Under the pieces are notes generated by a model. The model saw only the letters and a list, made by a program, of their open reading frames with translations. It made no database searches and was not told the origin of the DNA. A program made the position numbers and the translations under genes. Positions 34,213 through 44,876 of a DNA stretch of 64,000 nucleotides are shown here, piece after piece. This DNA comes from an uncultured Poribacteria bacterium (GTDB lineage: Bacteria > Poribacteria > WGA-4E > WGA-3G). Each line of letters opens with the position of its first letter. Positions within the stretch are counted from its first letter, which is position 1. Location of the stretch: NCBI GenBank assembly GCA_951828385.1, contig OX639973.1, positions 1,364,001 through 1,428,000 of the forward strand, written 5' to 3'.

Positions 34213-35001
34213 ATGAAAAAAGGAATATGTATCGGATCAATACCCGGCGGTTCGACCGAAGCACGGTTTAAACTTGCGAAAGAGGCAGGATTTGACGGTG
34301 TTGAAATCGGCACTCTCGGAAATGATGATGATCGACACCAGACCAAAGAAATCGCCACACAGCACGGGTTAGAAGTCTTCAGCGTGATGAATAGCAAACA
34401 CTGGGGATCTCCGCTTTCTGATGAAGATGCCGATGTTCGCGCCGATTCGCGAGCGGGAATGCTGGATTCAATCGCAACCGCAACAGCTGTTGGTGCAGAC
34501 ACCGTGCTGCTTGTTCCTGCAGTTGTCAATGATAAGACGAGTTATGAGGACGCGTATCAACGCTCACAAGCGGAAATTCATAAACTGATTCCGGAGGCAA
34601 AAGCGAAGGACATCACAATTGCGCTTGAGAACGTTTGGAATAAATTCCTGCTCAGTCCGATAGAATTTTGTCGCTATCTTGACGAGTTTGAAAGTGAAAC
34701 GGTGACTGCCTATTTCGATGTAGGGAACATCGTTCTGTACGGATACCCACAACACTGGATTCGTTCTCTGGGGAGTCGTATTTCTAAAGTGCACGTCAAA
34801 GGGTTCAACGCAACTGAGAGTCGGTTCACCTACCTAATTGAAGACTGCACAATTAATTGGAATGCCGTCATGGAAGCGTTTGAAGATATTGGATACGACG
34901 ACTACATGACAGCAGAACTACCCGTTGACGGAGACAACCCGGAAGGCAGGGTGCATAGCATCAGCGATGATATGAGTCGAATTATCGCTGGAACTGTGTA
35001 A
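34213..35001 (+). CDS. Sugar phosphate isomerase/epimerase (xylose-isomerase-like TIM barrel)
   Basis: A 262-residue AP-endonuclease-2-type TIM barrel. It has EAGFDGVEIGTLG, GADTVLLVPAV, TIALENVWNKFLLSP (metal Glu), AYFDVGNIVLYGYP (Asp/His-like ligands), HVKGFNA and a closing MTAELPVDG (Glu). Likely isomerises or epimerises a sugar or hydroxypyruvate; exact substrate unknown. It sits between a TPR gene and nagB, suggesting amino-sugar or sugar-phosphate work. Confidence 0.88.
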   Translation: MKKGICIGSIPGGSTEARFKLAKEAGFDGVEIGTLGNDDDRHQTKEIATQHGLEVFSVMNSKHWGSPLSDEDADVRADSRAGMLDSIATATAVGADTVLLVPAVVNDKTSYEDAYQRSQAEIHKLIPEAKAKDITIALENVWNKFLLSPIEFCRYLDEFESETVTAYFDVGNIVLYGYPQHWIRSLGSRISKVHVKGFNATESRFTYLIEDCTINWNAVMEAFEDIGYDDYMTAELPVDGDNPEGRVHSISDDMSRIIAGTV

Positions 35002-35012
35002 CAACAGAATAC

Positions 35013-35804
35013 ATGGAAGTTATTATTCAACCGACTTATACGCAGCTTGCCGAAGTTGCTGCTGAAATCATCCGAGATGCGCTCTTAAAAAAGCCGAACC
35101 TCGCCTTGGGCCTCGCTACCGGCAGCACACCGATCGGGCTTTATAAAGCCTTAGTACGGATGCATGAAACGGACGGACTTGATTTCTCAGACGTGACGAC
35201 TTTTAACCTTGATGAGTACGTCGGGATTCCGCCCAACCATCCGTATAGTTACCATACCTTTATGGCAACCCACTTTTTTAATGCCGTCAACATTCCAGCA
35301 GAGAATTGCCATATTCCACAGAGTACAGTGGTCGGACATGAGGAATTTTGTGAAAAGTACGAAGCGGCGATTGTGAATACTGGCGGTATTGACATCCAAG
35401 TACTCGGCATCGGAAAAGACGGACACATCGGTTTTAATGAACCAAGCTCTTCGCTCGGTTCCCGGACTCGCATTAAAACGCTGACGCAGAGCACGCTTGA
35501 GGCGAACGCGCCACATTTCGGTGGCACTATTGATGCTGTCCCAAAAATGGCGATTACGATGGGAGTCGGTACAATCATGGAAGCGAAACAGTGTCTGCTA
35601 TTGGCAAGCGGCACATCAAAAGCGGAAGCAATCGCAAATGCCGTGGAGGGACCCATTACCGCGGAGGTGCCAGCATCGGTGCTACAGATGCATCCACGAA
35701 CGGTTGTCGTCATTGATGAGGCTGCGGCGACGCAACTTAAGCGCGTAGACTATTACAAACACGTTTATGCGAATAAACAGAAACTGCTGTCTCAGCTCTC
35801 TTGA
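35013..35804 (+). CDS. nagB: Glucosamine-6-phosphate deaminase
   Basis: Converts glucosamine 6-phosphate to fructose 6-phosphate and ammonia. 263 residues, normal length. ALGLATGSTPIGLYKAL (phosphate loop), TFNLDEYVGI (catalytic Asp), LGIGKDGHIGFNEPSSSLGSRT (family signature with Asp-His), and VGTIMEAKQCLLLASG. It lies 11 bases after the isomerase gene. Confidence 0.96.
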   Translation: MEVIIQPTYTQLAEVAAEIIRDALLKKPNLALGLATGSTPIGLYKALVRMHETDGLDFSDVTTFNLDEYVGIPPNHPYSYHTFMATHFFNAVNIPAENCHIPQSTVVGHEEFCEKYEAAIVNTGGIDIQVLGIGKDGHIGFNEPSSSLGSRTRIKTLTQSTLEANAPHFGGTIDAVPKMAITMGVGTIMEAKQCLLLASGTSKAEAIANAVEGPITAEVPASVLQMHPRTVVVIDEAAATQLKRVDYYKHVYANKQKLLSQLS

Positions 35805-35835
35805 GATTGCAGTATTGGCGCATCGTAATTCGCGT

Positions 35836-35971
35836 TGTTGGTTGTTGGAGGAATGGTTGTTAGTTATTGGTTGTTGGTTATTGGAAAGAGGAAACCTTAG
35901 GACTATCAAAAACCTCTTGTAACCAATCACCATTAACCATTAACCATTAACCAATCACCACTAAACCATTA
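35836..35971. repeat. Composite inverted repeat of GGTTGTTGG / CCATTAACC units
   Basis: Left arm: GGTTGTTGG, GGTTGTTAGTTATTGG, GGTTGTTGGTTATTGG. Middle: GAAAGAGG ... CCTCTTG (inverted). Right arm: ACCAATCACCATTAACCATTAACC repeats. The right arm runs into the response-regulator gene and supplies its last Gly codon and TAA stop. Confidence 0.75.
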
Positions 35972-37405
35972 ACCATTTTGTTTGTCCGATAAACCGTATT
36001 CTTTTGCTTTCCGTTGGATTGTGCGTCGGCTCACTTTGAGTATTTCCGCGGCTTTTGCTTTGTTGTTGTCCACAGATTCGAGGGTCGCGCGGAGCACTTC
36101 TCGGTTAATTTCATCAAGGGACATACCGACTTGCACATTTAAACGCTGTTTATCCTCGATGGTGTCAACTGACTCCCAGACATCGGGTACTGAAAGTAGG
36201 TTTGAAAACGCGACACCGGTTGCTTTGAGGATGCGTTCCGGTAAGTCAATTTGTTCGAGCGTCGATTGTGTGGACATCACAACAAGCCCCTCAATGCAGT
36301 TTTTCAACTCGCGTACGTTCCCTGGCCAATCGTATTTCATCAACGTTCTAATCGCCTCTGGTACAATGGTTATCAGCGGTTTTCCATTTTGTAGGCAAAA
36401 CTCGTCAAGAAAATCCTTCACGAGTAAGGGCACATCCTCAATACGTTCTTGAAGTGTCGGCAGATGGATAGGCACGACGTTGAGTCGGTCGTAGAGATCA
36501 GGGAGGAACTCTCGCTTTTTGGATGCAGTTTCCAAATCGTGGTTCGTGGCACAAACGACACGGACATCTACCTGAATAGTTTTGTCGCCACCCACTCGTT
36601 CAAACTCGCGCTCTTCCAGTACGCGCAAAAGCCGTGCTTGATTCGATAGACTGAGCTGTGAAATTTCATCAAGAAACAGCGTGCCGCCGTGTGCAAGTTC
36701 AAATCTGCCTTTCCGTTGGTAATATGCCCCACTAAATGCGCCGCGTTCGTGTCCGAAAAGTTCAGACTCCGCGAGGTTCTCGTTTAGGGTCGCACAATTA
36801 AAGGCGATGAGAGAACCGCGCCGCAAACTTCGGTGGTGGATCGCACGGGCGACTAACTCTTTCCCTGTCCCGCGGGCACCGTGAATCATCACAGTCGCTT
36901 TTGTCGGTGCGACCTGCGTGATCATGTCCCGAATTTTGATAATTTGCGGTGAATTACCTGTAAGACGGCGTAAGCCTTCCTTTTCGTCTATTTGTGATTG
37001 AAGTTGCCGATTCTCAAACGCAAGCCGTTGATTTTCGAGCGTTCGCTGTAGCAGTGCCGCCAAATGGACAGGATTCACCGGTTTCGGCAGGAAGTAGGTA
37101 TATTTATAGGCAAGCATCGCTTTAATACCGATGTCGGTCTCTAAAATGTTCGGTTCTGTGATAAAAACGACACCGACATCTGGATGGTGCTGTACCGCCG
37201 CTTCTAAGAGTGCTAACCCATCAATCCGTTCCGCTTTTAATTGTGCAATAAGAATGTCTACCTTTAGGTGCTCAATCTGATGAAACGCCTGATACATGTT
37301 GCCTGTGACAACGAGACGAAGCCCTTTACCTGCAAGCGTTTCACAGACAAGTTCGCGTTCACCCCGATCGGCATCAACAATAAGCACAGTTTTCTGAGCG
37401 TTCAT
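35969..37405 (-). CDS. Sigma-54-dependent transcription activator (NtrC family) with degenerate receiver
   Basis: A 478-residue three-domain regulator. Receiver (1-120): VLIVDADRGERE keeps acidic residues, FITEPN keeps Thr and FLPKPVNP keeps Lys, but the phosphate-accepting Asp is Gln55 (VDILIAQLKAERIDG), so normal phosphorylation is not possible. AAA+ domain (about 145-375): Walker A HGARGTGKELVARAIH, GAFSGA in place of the sigma-54 contact loop GAFTGA, Walker B GGTLFLDEIS, R-finger region and WPGNVRELKN. Fis-type helix-turn-helix at the end: KAKAAEILKVSRRTIQRKAKEYGL. ATG at 37405 with GGAAGG before it. No partner kinase nearby. A candidate regulator for the sigma-54-type promoters of hsp20 (inference). 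Confidence 0.93.
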   Translation of the reverse strand: MNAQKTVLIVDADRGERELVCETLAGKGLRLVVTGNMYQAFHQIEHLKVDILIAQLKAERIDGLALLEAAVQHHPDVGVVFITEPNILETDIGIKAMLAYKYTYFLPKPVNPVHLAALLQRTLENQRLAFENRQLQSQIDEKEGLRRLTGNSPQIIKIRDMITQVAPTKATVMIHGARGTGKELVARAIHHRSLRRGSLIAFNCATLNENLAESELFGHERGAFSGAYYQRKGRFELAHGGTLFLDEISQLSLSNQARLLRVLEEREFERVGGDKTIQVDVRVVCATNHDLETASKKREFLPDLYDRLNVVPIHLPTLQERIEDVPLLVKDFLDEFCLQNGKPLITIVPEAIRTLMKYDWPGNVRELKNCIEGLVVMSTQSTLEQIDLPERILKATGVAFSNLLSVPDVWESVDTIEDKQRLNVQVGMSLDEINREVLRATLESVDNNKAKAAEILKVSRRTIQRKAKEYGLSDKQNG

Positions 37406-37587
37406 GGTGGAAGCACCTTCCAACGTTTGATAGTAAGTCTTGGCTCGCAAGCTTTACCCAAATACCCTACACCTCTGATCAAAACCTTTTAATCTAAAAA
37501 AGTATTGTTTAAAATTAACAATTTAGGTAAACTATAGCATTATCTTCTACGATATAAAATCTTTGTCAGCACCTTTCGGAGGAATGA

Positions 37588-38244
37588 ATGGATAAACAGC
37601 TTAGCGCGCTCTATAGACTTGGCGGGCTCACCGGTATCTTAAGCGGCTTCCTTATGTTAGCGTCAAGTATTTGGTTTATATTTGGTTTATCGTCTATTGT
37701 TTTATTTCCATCGGCGGAACAGTTCGGAAAAATCGGATTTTTTCATGGTATCGGGGTTGTCACGCTTATTTTGCTGGTGCCGACTCTATTAGCGAGTTAT
37801 GGTTTACTCTCTTCAGAAGCACACACGCGAAGTGCTTTAGGTGCAAGTATCGCTGTCCTATGGCTTGTCATAGAATTGGTTGCACACTGCTCACAAACCG
37901 CTCCCATAAATGAGTTATCGAAATTGGCAGGCGAGATTGCCATCTCTGAGATAGGCGAATCCCTTTATATACTCTGGGCGGAGTGGGGCGAATCCCTCTT
38001 TATGACCGGTGCGTTCCTGTGCGCGTTGCTCGCACTCTGTTATGGTTCGGCACTCCATACGTGGGGGAATCCCGTCGCCAGCTATCTGTTCTTTATTTCG
38101 ATCATAGCCTTTCCCGTCGGTATTTTCCTAAAGTCCAGCGGACACCTACACTATGGCATAGAATTGCACGTACTCATCCGAGGGATAGCGTTTCTGTTCC
38201 TTGGGGGTGTACTTATACAAGCACCCCACGATGAAGAAGTATAG
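37588..38244 (+). CDS. Multi-pass membrane protein (DUF4386-like)
   Basis: A 218-residue hydrophobic protein with about six to seven helices (15-37, 50-70, 82-100, 125-150, 160-180, 192-212). LYRLGGLTGILSGFLML and a tail of conserved hydrophobic segments resemble DUF4386-type proteins, a tentative match. GGAGG precedes the ATG. Divergent from the sigma-54 activator. Confidence 0.7.
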   Translation: MDKQLSALYRLGGLTGILSGFLMLASSIWFIFGLSSIVLFPSAEQFGKIGFFHGIGVVTLILLVPTLLASYGLLSSEAHTRSALGASIAVLWLVIELVAHCSQTAPINELSKLAGEIAISEIGESLYILWAEWGESLFMTGAFLCALLALCYGSALHTWGNPVASYLFFISIIAFPVGIFLKSSGHLHYGIELHVLIRGIAFLFLGGVLIQAPHDEEV

Positions 38245-38276
38245 CGAATCATAAAAGGTTTTAAACGCAATTAAGG

Positions 38277-39044
38277 CTATGCCTCGTCTTCATTTAGCAA
38301 TCTTTCCAGTTCCGCCAAGATATCTTCTTCGTCGCTTTCGGACTCGGCAGCTTCCGTATCGAGTGTCTCCAAATCGGACCGAAATTCTATAAGGTTGCTG
38401 AGATAACGTTCACGTGTTATATTTTCTGCTTCTCCATGTTCCTCACGTAGACATTCACCACAGAACTCTCCAATCTGTTGAATGCCTGCGTCAATATGCC
38501 GTAATGCTGCCTCGTTATCGTCTGCTTGTAGACTCAGTTCCGCGTTGGCGATGCTGTGCATCATGAGCATATAACCTTTATACTGATAACTCTGCCAAGC
38601 GATTTCGGAGGGCGCGCATTCGCGTGCCAAATTCGTTACATCGATATTGGCAGCCGTATCCCGTTGGACATCTTGCCATCGTTTAATACCTGCGAATAGA
38701 AGGTAGCGGGTATACCGATGAAAAGATTCCTCAAAGAGGATTTCCCATTCGTCTGATGCCAACTCGAACCCTTCCCGCGTTCCGTGTTGCTCCTCATACG
38801 TCTGTAATTTTGCGAAGAAGTAATCGTAATAGGAATCCACACCGTGTGGACGCATGCCATCAGGACGACCTGTTGCATAGATGCGCGAGATCGTGAAAGC
38901 GTTGGGTTGTACGACGATAACCTCCCTACCGTCTTCAATTTGTAGGACACTCACTGGACGATCTGCATCAAGATTTAGCATCTCAAGAATCCGATCGAAG
39001 GTTTGAACCCACCGGGTGTTTCTCTGTATAGAATCGTTCGCCAT
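38277..39044 (-). CDS. Unknown protein cotranscribed with the pyrimidine operon
   Basis: A 255-residue soluble protein without a recognised family. The N-terminal part has mixed beta/alpha character (RPVSVLQIEDGREVIVVQPNAF), the middle is helical with many aromatics (YDYFFAKLQTYEEQHG, FEESFHRYTRYLLFAGIKRWQ), and the C-terminus is strongly acidic (AESESDEEDILAELERLLNEDEA). It starts 12 bases after the carB stop; its ribosome site (AAAAGGA) overlaps that stop, so coupling is likely. Role in pyrimidine metabolism is not shown. Confidence 0.7.
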   Translation of the reverse strand: MANDSIQRNTRWVQTFDRILEMLNLDADRPVSVLQIEDGREVIVVQPNAFTISRIYATGRPDGMRPHGVDSYYDYFFAKLQTYEEQHGTREGFELASDEWEILFEESFHRYTRYLLFAGIKRWQDVQRDTAANIDVTNLARECAPSEIAWQSYQYKGYMLMMHSIANAELSLQADDNEAALRHIDAGIQQIGEFCGECLREEHGEAENITRERYLSNLIEFRSDLETLDTEAAESESDEEDILAELERLLNEDEA

Positions 39045-39056
39045 TTTTTTATCCTT

Positions 39057-42000
39057 TTAAAGCATCTGAAAATAATCTTGGAGCGGTGTGACAGTAATAT
39101 CACCACGCTGTAGCGCATCAATCGCGTTGACGGCTGCGGCTGCGCCGGGTATCGTTGAGAAAATTGGAATATCGTGCGCTATCGCCATTTCACGAATTAA
39201 GAGTTCATTCGGTCGATGTAAGTCGCCAGTAGGCGTATTGATAATCAAATCAACCGCATGATTCTTGATATAATCGTGAATTGTCGGTCTGCCTTTACCG
39301 ATGCTAAAGACGAGTTCTGGCTCCATTCCGTTACGGAGCAATACTTTTGCAGTGCCGTGTGTAGCGATAAGTTCAAAACCCATATCCGTGAGCTTCTTAG
39401 CGATGAAGATGATTGCGCGCTTGTCCTTATTTTTAACACTGATGAACACCTTGCCACTCAACGGTAAACTATAGCCACACGCCTTCTGTGCCTTCGCAAA
39501 GGCGCGAGAGACATCCGTATCTATTCCCATGACCTCGCCAGTTGATTTCATTTCGGGACCCAAGCGCGTATTTGAACCCGGAAAACGGTTGAAGGGAAAC
39601 ACCGGCGCCTTGACACTGAAATAGACGGGTTCAATCTCACGCGTAAATTCGAGTTCCTCAAGCGTCTTACCCGCCATCACGCGCGCAGCGAGTTTTGCCA
39701 GCGGCACACCAATCGCTTTACTGACAAACGGAATGGTTCGGGAGGCGCGTGGATTCACCTCCAGCACATAGATTTCATCGTTCTTTATCGCATATTGGAC
39801 ATTCATCAAGCCGCGAACGCGCAGTGCTTTCGCCAAGTCATAAGTGAAGATTTTGAGTTGTTCAATCTGTTCATCTACGAGTGTATAAGGCGGTAACACA
39901 CAGTCGCTGTCTCCAGAATGGATACCGGCTTCCTCAATGTGTTCCATAATACCACCGATGACAGTGCGGTTTCCATCGGAGATCGCATCTACATCAACTT
40001 CGATTGCTTCTTCAAGATATTTATCAATAAGTACAGGATGTTCCGGCGAGGCTTCGACAGCGGAGTTCATGTATTCGTGCAAAAGTGCTTCATCATAAAC
40101 GATCTGCATGGCACGACCGCCCAAAACATACGAGGGGCGCACGATAACCGGATAGCCGAGTGCGGCAGCAATAGGCGCAGCTTCTTCACTAGAGGTTGCC
40201 GTCCCGTTAGGCGATTGCATTAAGCCGATATCGTCCAATACCGCTTTAAAGAGGCGTCGGTCTTCCGAACGTGCTATATCTTCAGGGCTAGTGCCGATAA
40301 TCGGCACGCCTGCGTCTCTGAGCGCAGCAGCAAGATTTAAGGGGGTCTGCCCGCCAAACTGAACAATGACCCCGATGGGTTTCTCTTTATGGTAGATATT
40401 GAGAACGTCTTCACGCGTCAAAGGTTCAAAATAGAGCCGATCGGAGGTGTCGTAATCGGTGCTAACGGTTTCAGGATTGCTATTCACCATGATGGTTTCA
40501 TAACCATCAGTTTTGAGTGCAAGCGCCGCATGGACACAGCAGTAATCAAATTCAATGCCCTGCCCGATACGGTTCGGACCGCCGCCGAGAATCATGATTT
40601 TTTGCTTATCGGAGGGACGCACCTCATCTTCGCTGGAACAGGTAGAGTAATAGTATGGGGTTTCTGCCTCAAACTCTGCAGCACAGGTGTCAACGGTTTT
40701 GAAAGTCGCTTCGACCCCGAGTGCTTTTCGACATTCGCGGATGGCATCTTCGGATACCTCGTAGATGTCGCCTAACTGGCGGTCAGAAAATCCGTATTGT
40801 TTTGCTTGTTGCATGAGTTTTTTTGCCTGAGTGCCATCAGGTTCACCGTTTAGGGACACGTTATTTAGAGCAGAACCTTGCAAATGCTGTCTTATATGTT
40901 GCTGGGCATCGGGTTCCGACAAAGTCTTTTCAAAGTCAACAATCTCCTTCAAATTGTAGAGGAAAAACGGGTCGATATGCGTGTAGGCATGAATTTCCTC
41001 AATGCTCATCCCGCGTGCAAGGGCGGCTTTGATGTAAAATATTCGTTTGACATTAGGAATGCTCAGTTTGCTGGAGAGTTCAGACAGTGGAAGTTCATCA
41101 AGTGGGTGGTTATCTAATCCGAACCATCCGGTTTCCAGGGATCTCAGTCCTTTCTGTAATGCCTCTTTAAAGGTTCCGCCGATAGCCATCGCCTCGCCGA
41201 CGGATTTCATCTGTGTTGTGAGTGTTTCATCGGTGCCTTGGAACTTTTCAAACGCCCAGCGCGGGATTTTGACGACGACGTAATCAATCGTCGGTTCAAA
41301 GCAGGCAGGGGTTTCAGCGGTGATGTCGTTCGGAATTTCATCTAAATTGTAACCGACAGCAAGTTTCGCCGCGATTTTGGCGATAGGAAACCCTGTGGCT
41401 TTTGACGCAAGCGCAGAACTACGCGAGACACGCGGATTCATTTCAATAACGACCTGTTTACCCGTCTTCGGATCCACAGCAAATTGGATGTTGGAGCCAC
41501 CCGTATCAACACCAATCTCGCGGATAATCTGAATCGCCGAATTCCGCATCATCTGATATTCTTTATCCGTTAATGTCTGGATAGGTGCAACGGTAATGCT
41601 ATCGCCGGTATGGACTCCCATGGCATCGACATTTTCAATGGAACAGATGATGACGACGTTGTCCGCACCATCCCGCATCACCTCAAGTTCAAATTCCTTC
41701 CACCCGATGACAGACTCTTCGATGAGCAACTCACTGATTGGACTTAGGGCGAGACCCGCCGCGACCATTTTTTCGTATTCTTCGATATTGTAAGCGATAC
41801 CGCCACCAGTACCGCCGAGCGTAAAGGCTGGACGGATGATTGCCGGAAAACCGATCTCTTGGACAAGCGCAAGTGCCTCTTGCACAGTGTGCGCAATGCC
41901 ACTCTGAGGCACCTCCAACCCGATTTTTGTCATCGCGTCTTTGAAGAGCGCGCGATCCTCAGCCTTTTGGATGGCAGGCAATTTCGCACCGATGAGCTCA

Positions 42001-42338
42001 ACACCGTACTTATCTAATACACCGGATTCCGCGAGTTCGACAGACACGTTCAAAGCCGTTTGGCCACCGAGTGTCGGTAGCAAAGCATCCGGACGCTCCT
42101 TGTCAATGACAAGTTCCACCGTATCCGCCGTGATCGGTTCAATGTACGTCTGGTCAGCAAAATCCGGATCCGTCATGATCGTGGCGGGGTTGCTGTTAAC
42201 GAGGGTAATCTCATACCCTTCCTCCTTGAGTGCCTTACACGCCTGCGTTCCGGAGTAATCGAACTCGCACGCCTGTCCGATGATAATTGCACCGGACCCT
42301 ATAATTAAGATTTTTTCTATATCTGTTCGCTTTGGCAT
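39057..42338 (-). CDS. carB: Carbamoyl-phosphate synthase large subunit
   Basis: Makes carbamoyl phosphate from ammonia (given by CarA), bicarbonate and two ATP. 1093 residues, normal. Both halves begin with dinucleotide-like [22 protein letters not shown] and [24 protein letters not shown]-grasp signatures FTLGGTGGG and [13 protein letters not shown] with ELEVMRD / [10 protein letters not shown]-terminal MGS-like allosteric domain ([14 protein letters not shown]) where UMP or IMP binds. The start is ATG 42338 (MPKRTDIEK); the longer frame from 42422 translates a repeat. Confidence 0.97.
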   Translation of the reverse strand: MPKRTDIEKILIIGSGAIIIGQACEFDYSGTQACKALKEEGYEITLVNSNPATIMTDPDFADQTYIEPITADTVELVIDKERPDALLPTLGGQTALNVSVELAESGVLDKYGVELIGAKLPAIQKAEDRALFKDAMTKIGLEVPQSGIAHTVQEALALVQEIGFPAIIRPAFTLGGTGGGIAYNIEEYEKMVAAGLALSPISELLIEESVIGWKEFELEVMRDGADNVVIICSIENVDAMGVHTGDSITVAPIQTLTDKEYQMMRNSAIQIIREIGVDTGGSNIQFAVDPKTGKQVVIEMNPRVSRSSALASKATGFPIAKIAAKLAVGYNLDEIPNDITAETPACFEPTIDYVVVKIPRWAFEKFQGTDETLTTQMKSVGEAMAIGGTFKEALQKGLRSLETGWFGLDNHPLDELPLSELSSKLSIPNVKRIFYIKAALARGMSIEEIHAYTHIDPFFLYNLKEIVDFEKTLSEPDAQQHIRQHLQGSALNNVSLNGEPDGTQAKKLMQQAKQYGFSDRQLGDIYEVSEDAIRECRKALGVEATFKTVDTCAAEFEAETPYYYSTCSSEDEVRPSDKQKIMILGGGPNRIGQGIEFDYCCVHAALALKTDGYETIMVNSNPETVSTDYDTSDRLYFEPLTREDVLNIYHKEKPIGVIVQFGGQTPLNLAAALRDAGVPIIGTSPEDIARSEDRRLFKAVLDDIGLMQSPNGTATSSEEAAPIAAALGYPVIVRPSYVLGGRAMQIVYDEALLHEYMNSAVEASPEHPVLIDKYLEEAIEVDVDAISDGNRTVIGGIMEHIEEAGIHSGDSDCVLPPYTLVDEQIEQLKIFTYDLAKALRVRGLMNVQYAIKNDEIYVLEVNPRASRTIPFVSKAIGVPLAKLAARVMAGKTLEELEFTREIEPVYFSVKAPVFPFNRFPGSNTRLGPEMKSTGEVMGIDTDVSRAFAKAQKACGYSLPLSGKVFISVKNKDKRAIIFIAKKLTDMGFELIATHGTAKVLLRNGMEPELVFSIGKGRPTIHDYIKNHAVDLIINTPTGDLHRPNELLIREMAIAHDIPIFSTIPGAAAAVNAIDALQRGDITVTPLQDYFQML

Positions 42339-42353
42339 AATTAGTTTAGGATT

Positions 42354-42465
42354 GTTGGTTGTTGGTGCGGTTTTTCTGCGAAAAACCTTTTCGTTGTTAG
42401 AAAGAGACTTTAGGCCTCTCAAAAATCTCTGGTAACCATTAACTTATAACCATTAACCATTAACC
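42354..42465. repeat. Composite inverted repeat between carA and carB
   Basis: Left arm GTTGGTTGTTGG, the hairpin CGGTTTTTCTGCGAAAAACC, GAGACTTTAGGCCTCTC, and right arm AACCATTAACTTATAACC plus CCATTAACC repeats. As at 35.97 kb the right arm supplies the end of the upstream gene: GGT TAA at the carA stop. Confidence 0.75.
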
Positions 42466-43602
42466 ATCTCCCTCCATCATCTCTGTAAAACGCGAAAAGA
42501 GATAACTCGCATCGTGCGGACCGGGCGATGCCTCCGGGTGATACTGGACAGAAAAAATGGGATACTCCCGATGCTGTATCCCTTCAAGTGTGTCATCATT
42601 TAGATTGATATGCGTAATGTCAACGCTGTTCGGCAGTGAGTCAATATCAACACAGAATCCGTGATTTTGTGAGGTAATCTCAACCTTGTCGGTTTCAAAA
42701 TGCTTGACAGGTTGATTCGCACCTCGATGTCCAAACTTCAGTTTGAATGTCTTTCCACCGAGCGCAAGCCCGAGCAGTTGATGCCCCAAACAGATCCCGA
42801 AAAGCGGTTTTTTGCCCATCAAACCTTGAATTGTTTCGATCGCATAACCAACCGGCATCGGATCACCCGGACCGTTTGACAGAAAAACACCATCCGGCTC
42901 CGCTGCGAGAATCTCCTCAGCAGATGTCTTCGCCGGCACGACTTGCACCTCACATCCGTGTTCGGTGAGTTGACGCAAAATATTATATTTAATACCGAAA
43001 TCAAGGGCGACGACCTTATAACGTCCGGCTTTCGGTGTGTCACCGTTGACATCGTTTTCAACAAGCGCAACACCCGCTTGCTGAGGCTGACCGTTATTAC
43101 GCCACGCATACGGATTTGGACACGTCACACGTTGCACCAAGTCCCAACCTACTAATCCGCGCCACGCTTTGGCTTTCGCAACAAGACTTTCGGGATTTAA
43201 GTCTTCTGTAGAGAGGCAGCCATTCATGACACCGTGAACCCGGAGACGGCGGGTCAGTGCACGGGTATCAATCCCTTGGATGCCGATGATATTATGCTCG
43301 GCGAGGTAAGTATCCAAACTCCATTTTGAACGCCAATTGCTATGGTACGCACTATATTCACGAACGACAAACCCTTCTACCTGTGGACCGATGGATTCAA
43401 CGTCTGCTTCGTTGCAGCCGTAGTTCCCTATCAAAGGATATGTCATCGTGACGATCTGTCCTTTGTAGGACGGATCCGTCAAAACTTCTTGGTAGCCTGT
43501 CATACTGGTATTGAAGACAACCTCACCGACAGTTTCGCCTGTCGCCCCGAACTGTTCGCCCTCAAAAACCGTGCCATCGGCTAATGCCAAAATGACTTTC
43601 AT
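42460..43602 (-). CDS. carA: Carbamoyl-phosphate synthase small subunit
   Basis: The glutaminase subunit: hydrolyses glutamine and passes ammonia to CarB. 380 residues. N-terminal CPSase domain (LALADGTVFEGEQFGA), C-terminal class I amidotransferase with SNGPGDPMPV, PLFGICLGHQLLGLALGG (catalytic Cys) and VQYHPEASPGPHD (catalytic His-Glu). ATG 43602 overlaps the pyrC stop (ATGA), so a start at 43638 is unlikely. The stop is supplied by the intergenic repeat. Confidence 0.97.
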   Translation of the reverse strand: MKVILALADGTVFEGEQFGATGETVGEVVFNTSMTGYQEVLTDPSYKGQIVTMTYPLIGNYGCNEADVESIGPQVEGFVVREYSAYHSNWRSKWSLDTYLAEHNIIGIQGIDTRALTRRLRVHGVMNGCLSTEDLNPESLVAKAKAWRGLVGWDLVQRVTCPNPYAWRNNGQPQQAGVALVENDVNGDTPKAGRYKVVALDFGIKYNILRQLTEHGCEVQVVPAKTSAEEILAAEPDGVFLSNGPGDPMPVGYAIETIQGLMGKKPLFGICLGHQLLGLALGGKTFKLKFGHRGANQPVKHFETDKVEITSQNHGFCVDIDSLPNSVDITHINLNDDTLEGIQHREYPIFSVQYHPEASPGPHDASYLFSRFTEMMEGDG

Positions 43603-44876
43603 ATTTTCTTTCCCTCGCGGAGTGTAATTGTCTGCCAACCTTTAAGTTCCCATCCTGCGAAAGGTGTGTTGCGACTTTTTGAACAAGATTTTGTTACGTC
43701 AACTGCATGAACCGAGTCAATATCAATAATAGTAACATCTCCGACAGCACCGACAGCGAGCGTCCCACGGTCAATACCGAGTATATTCGCCGGAATAGCC
43801 GTCATCTTTGCAATCGCCTCGCCCAACGTGAGGTGTCCCGGTTGAACGAGATATGTAAGCACAAGGGGTAGACAGGTCTCTAAACCGATAATGCCGTTAG
43901 GCGCGTCAAGCATGCCTTGTGCCTTTTCCGAGGGCGCGTGTGGCGCATGATCGGTCGCGATTGCGTCAATTGTACCATCGCACAAACCTTCGATAACCGC
44001 ATCAATATCCGTCTGTGTACGGAGCGGTGGATGCATCTTGGCATGCGTCCCCTGTTTTTCGACCGCTGTATCGGTGAGGATCCAGTGGTGTGGACACGCC
44101 TCCGCAGTCACATGAACGCCTCGTTTTTTCGCTTGACGTATCAACGCAACGGCACCCGCAGTGCTGACATGGAGTACATGGAGATGCCCGCCTGTCATCT
44201 CCGCTAACATGATGTCGCGCGCGACGATGATGTCCTCTGCAGCGTTCGGACTCCCGATAAGCCCCAATTTTCGGGAGGTTTCCCCCAGATTCATGACGGC
44301 ACCGGCGTTGAGGTTATGCTCTTCGCAGTGAACCATGATCGGAAAACCGAATTCTGCACTCAAGGCGAGTGCGTCGCGCATGCGCGCGGCGTTCATGACG
44401 GTAACGCCGTCATCGCTGAAACCGACTGCGCCAGCGGAACGCATCCCACGCATATCGGTAAGCTCTTCACCCGCGAGATCTTTGGTAATACTACCAAACG
44501 GGAATACATTTGTCTTTGCCGTCTCGCGCGCAATACCGTAAATCTGCTCAATCTTTTCAGGTGTATCTATCACCGGCGACGTGTTTGCCATACAAGCAAC
44601 GGAGGTGAATCCGCCTGCCGCCGCCGCTGCCGTGCCAGTAGCGATCGTCTCTTTATGCGCAAACCCGGGTTCTCGGAGGTGGACATGCATATCGATTAAG
44701 CCCGGGGCGACAATCAGTCCTGTCGCATCGTACACATTAGAAGTTTCGGATTGATGAACGGCACTCGGCGTATCAACCTTGGTAATCTTGCCATCGGCGA
44801 TAAACAGATTCCCAACTCCATCAATGTTATTAGCGGGATCGATAATATGTCCGTTAATGATACGCGCGTTGCTCAT
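43599..44876 (-). CDS. pyrC: Dihydroorotase, class I
   Basis: Third step of pyrimidine synthesis: cyclises carbamoyl aspartate. 425 residues. Metal ligands in GLIDMHVHLREPGFAHKETI (HxH), HCEEHN, GGHLHVLHVS, and DAIATDHAPHA (Asp/His). Class I type of length and pattern. Start overlaps the pyrR stop by four bases (ATGA). Confidence 0.96.
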   Translation of the reverse strand: MSNARIINGHIIDPANNIDGVGNLFIADGKITKVDTPSAVHQSETSNVYDATGLIVAPGLIDMHVHLREPGFAHKETIATGTAAAAAGGFTSVACMANTSPVIDTPEKIEQIYGIARETAKTNVFPFGSITKDLAGEELTDMRGMRSAGAVGFSDDGVTVMNAARMRDALALSAEFGFPIMVHCEEHNLNAGAVMNLGETSRKLGLIGSPNAAEDIIVARDIMLAEMTGGHLHVLHVSTAGAVALIRQAKKRGVHVTAEACPHHWILTDTAVEKQGTHAKMHPPLRTQTDIDAVIEGLCDGTIDAIATDHAPHAPSEKAQGMLDAPNGIIGLETCLPLVLTYLVQPGHLTLGEAIAKMTAIPANILGIDRGTLAVGAVGDVTIIDIDSVHAVDVTKSCSKSRNTPFAGWELKGWQTITLREGKKI

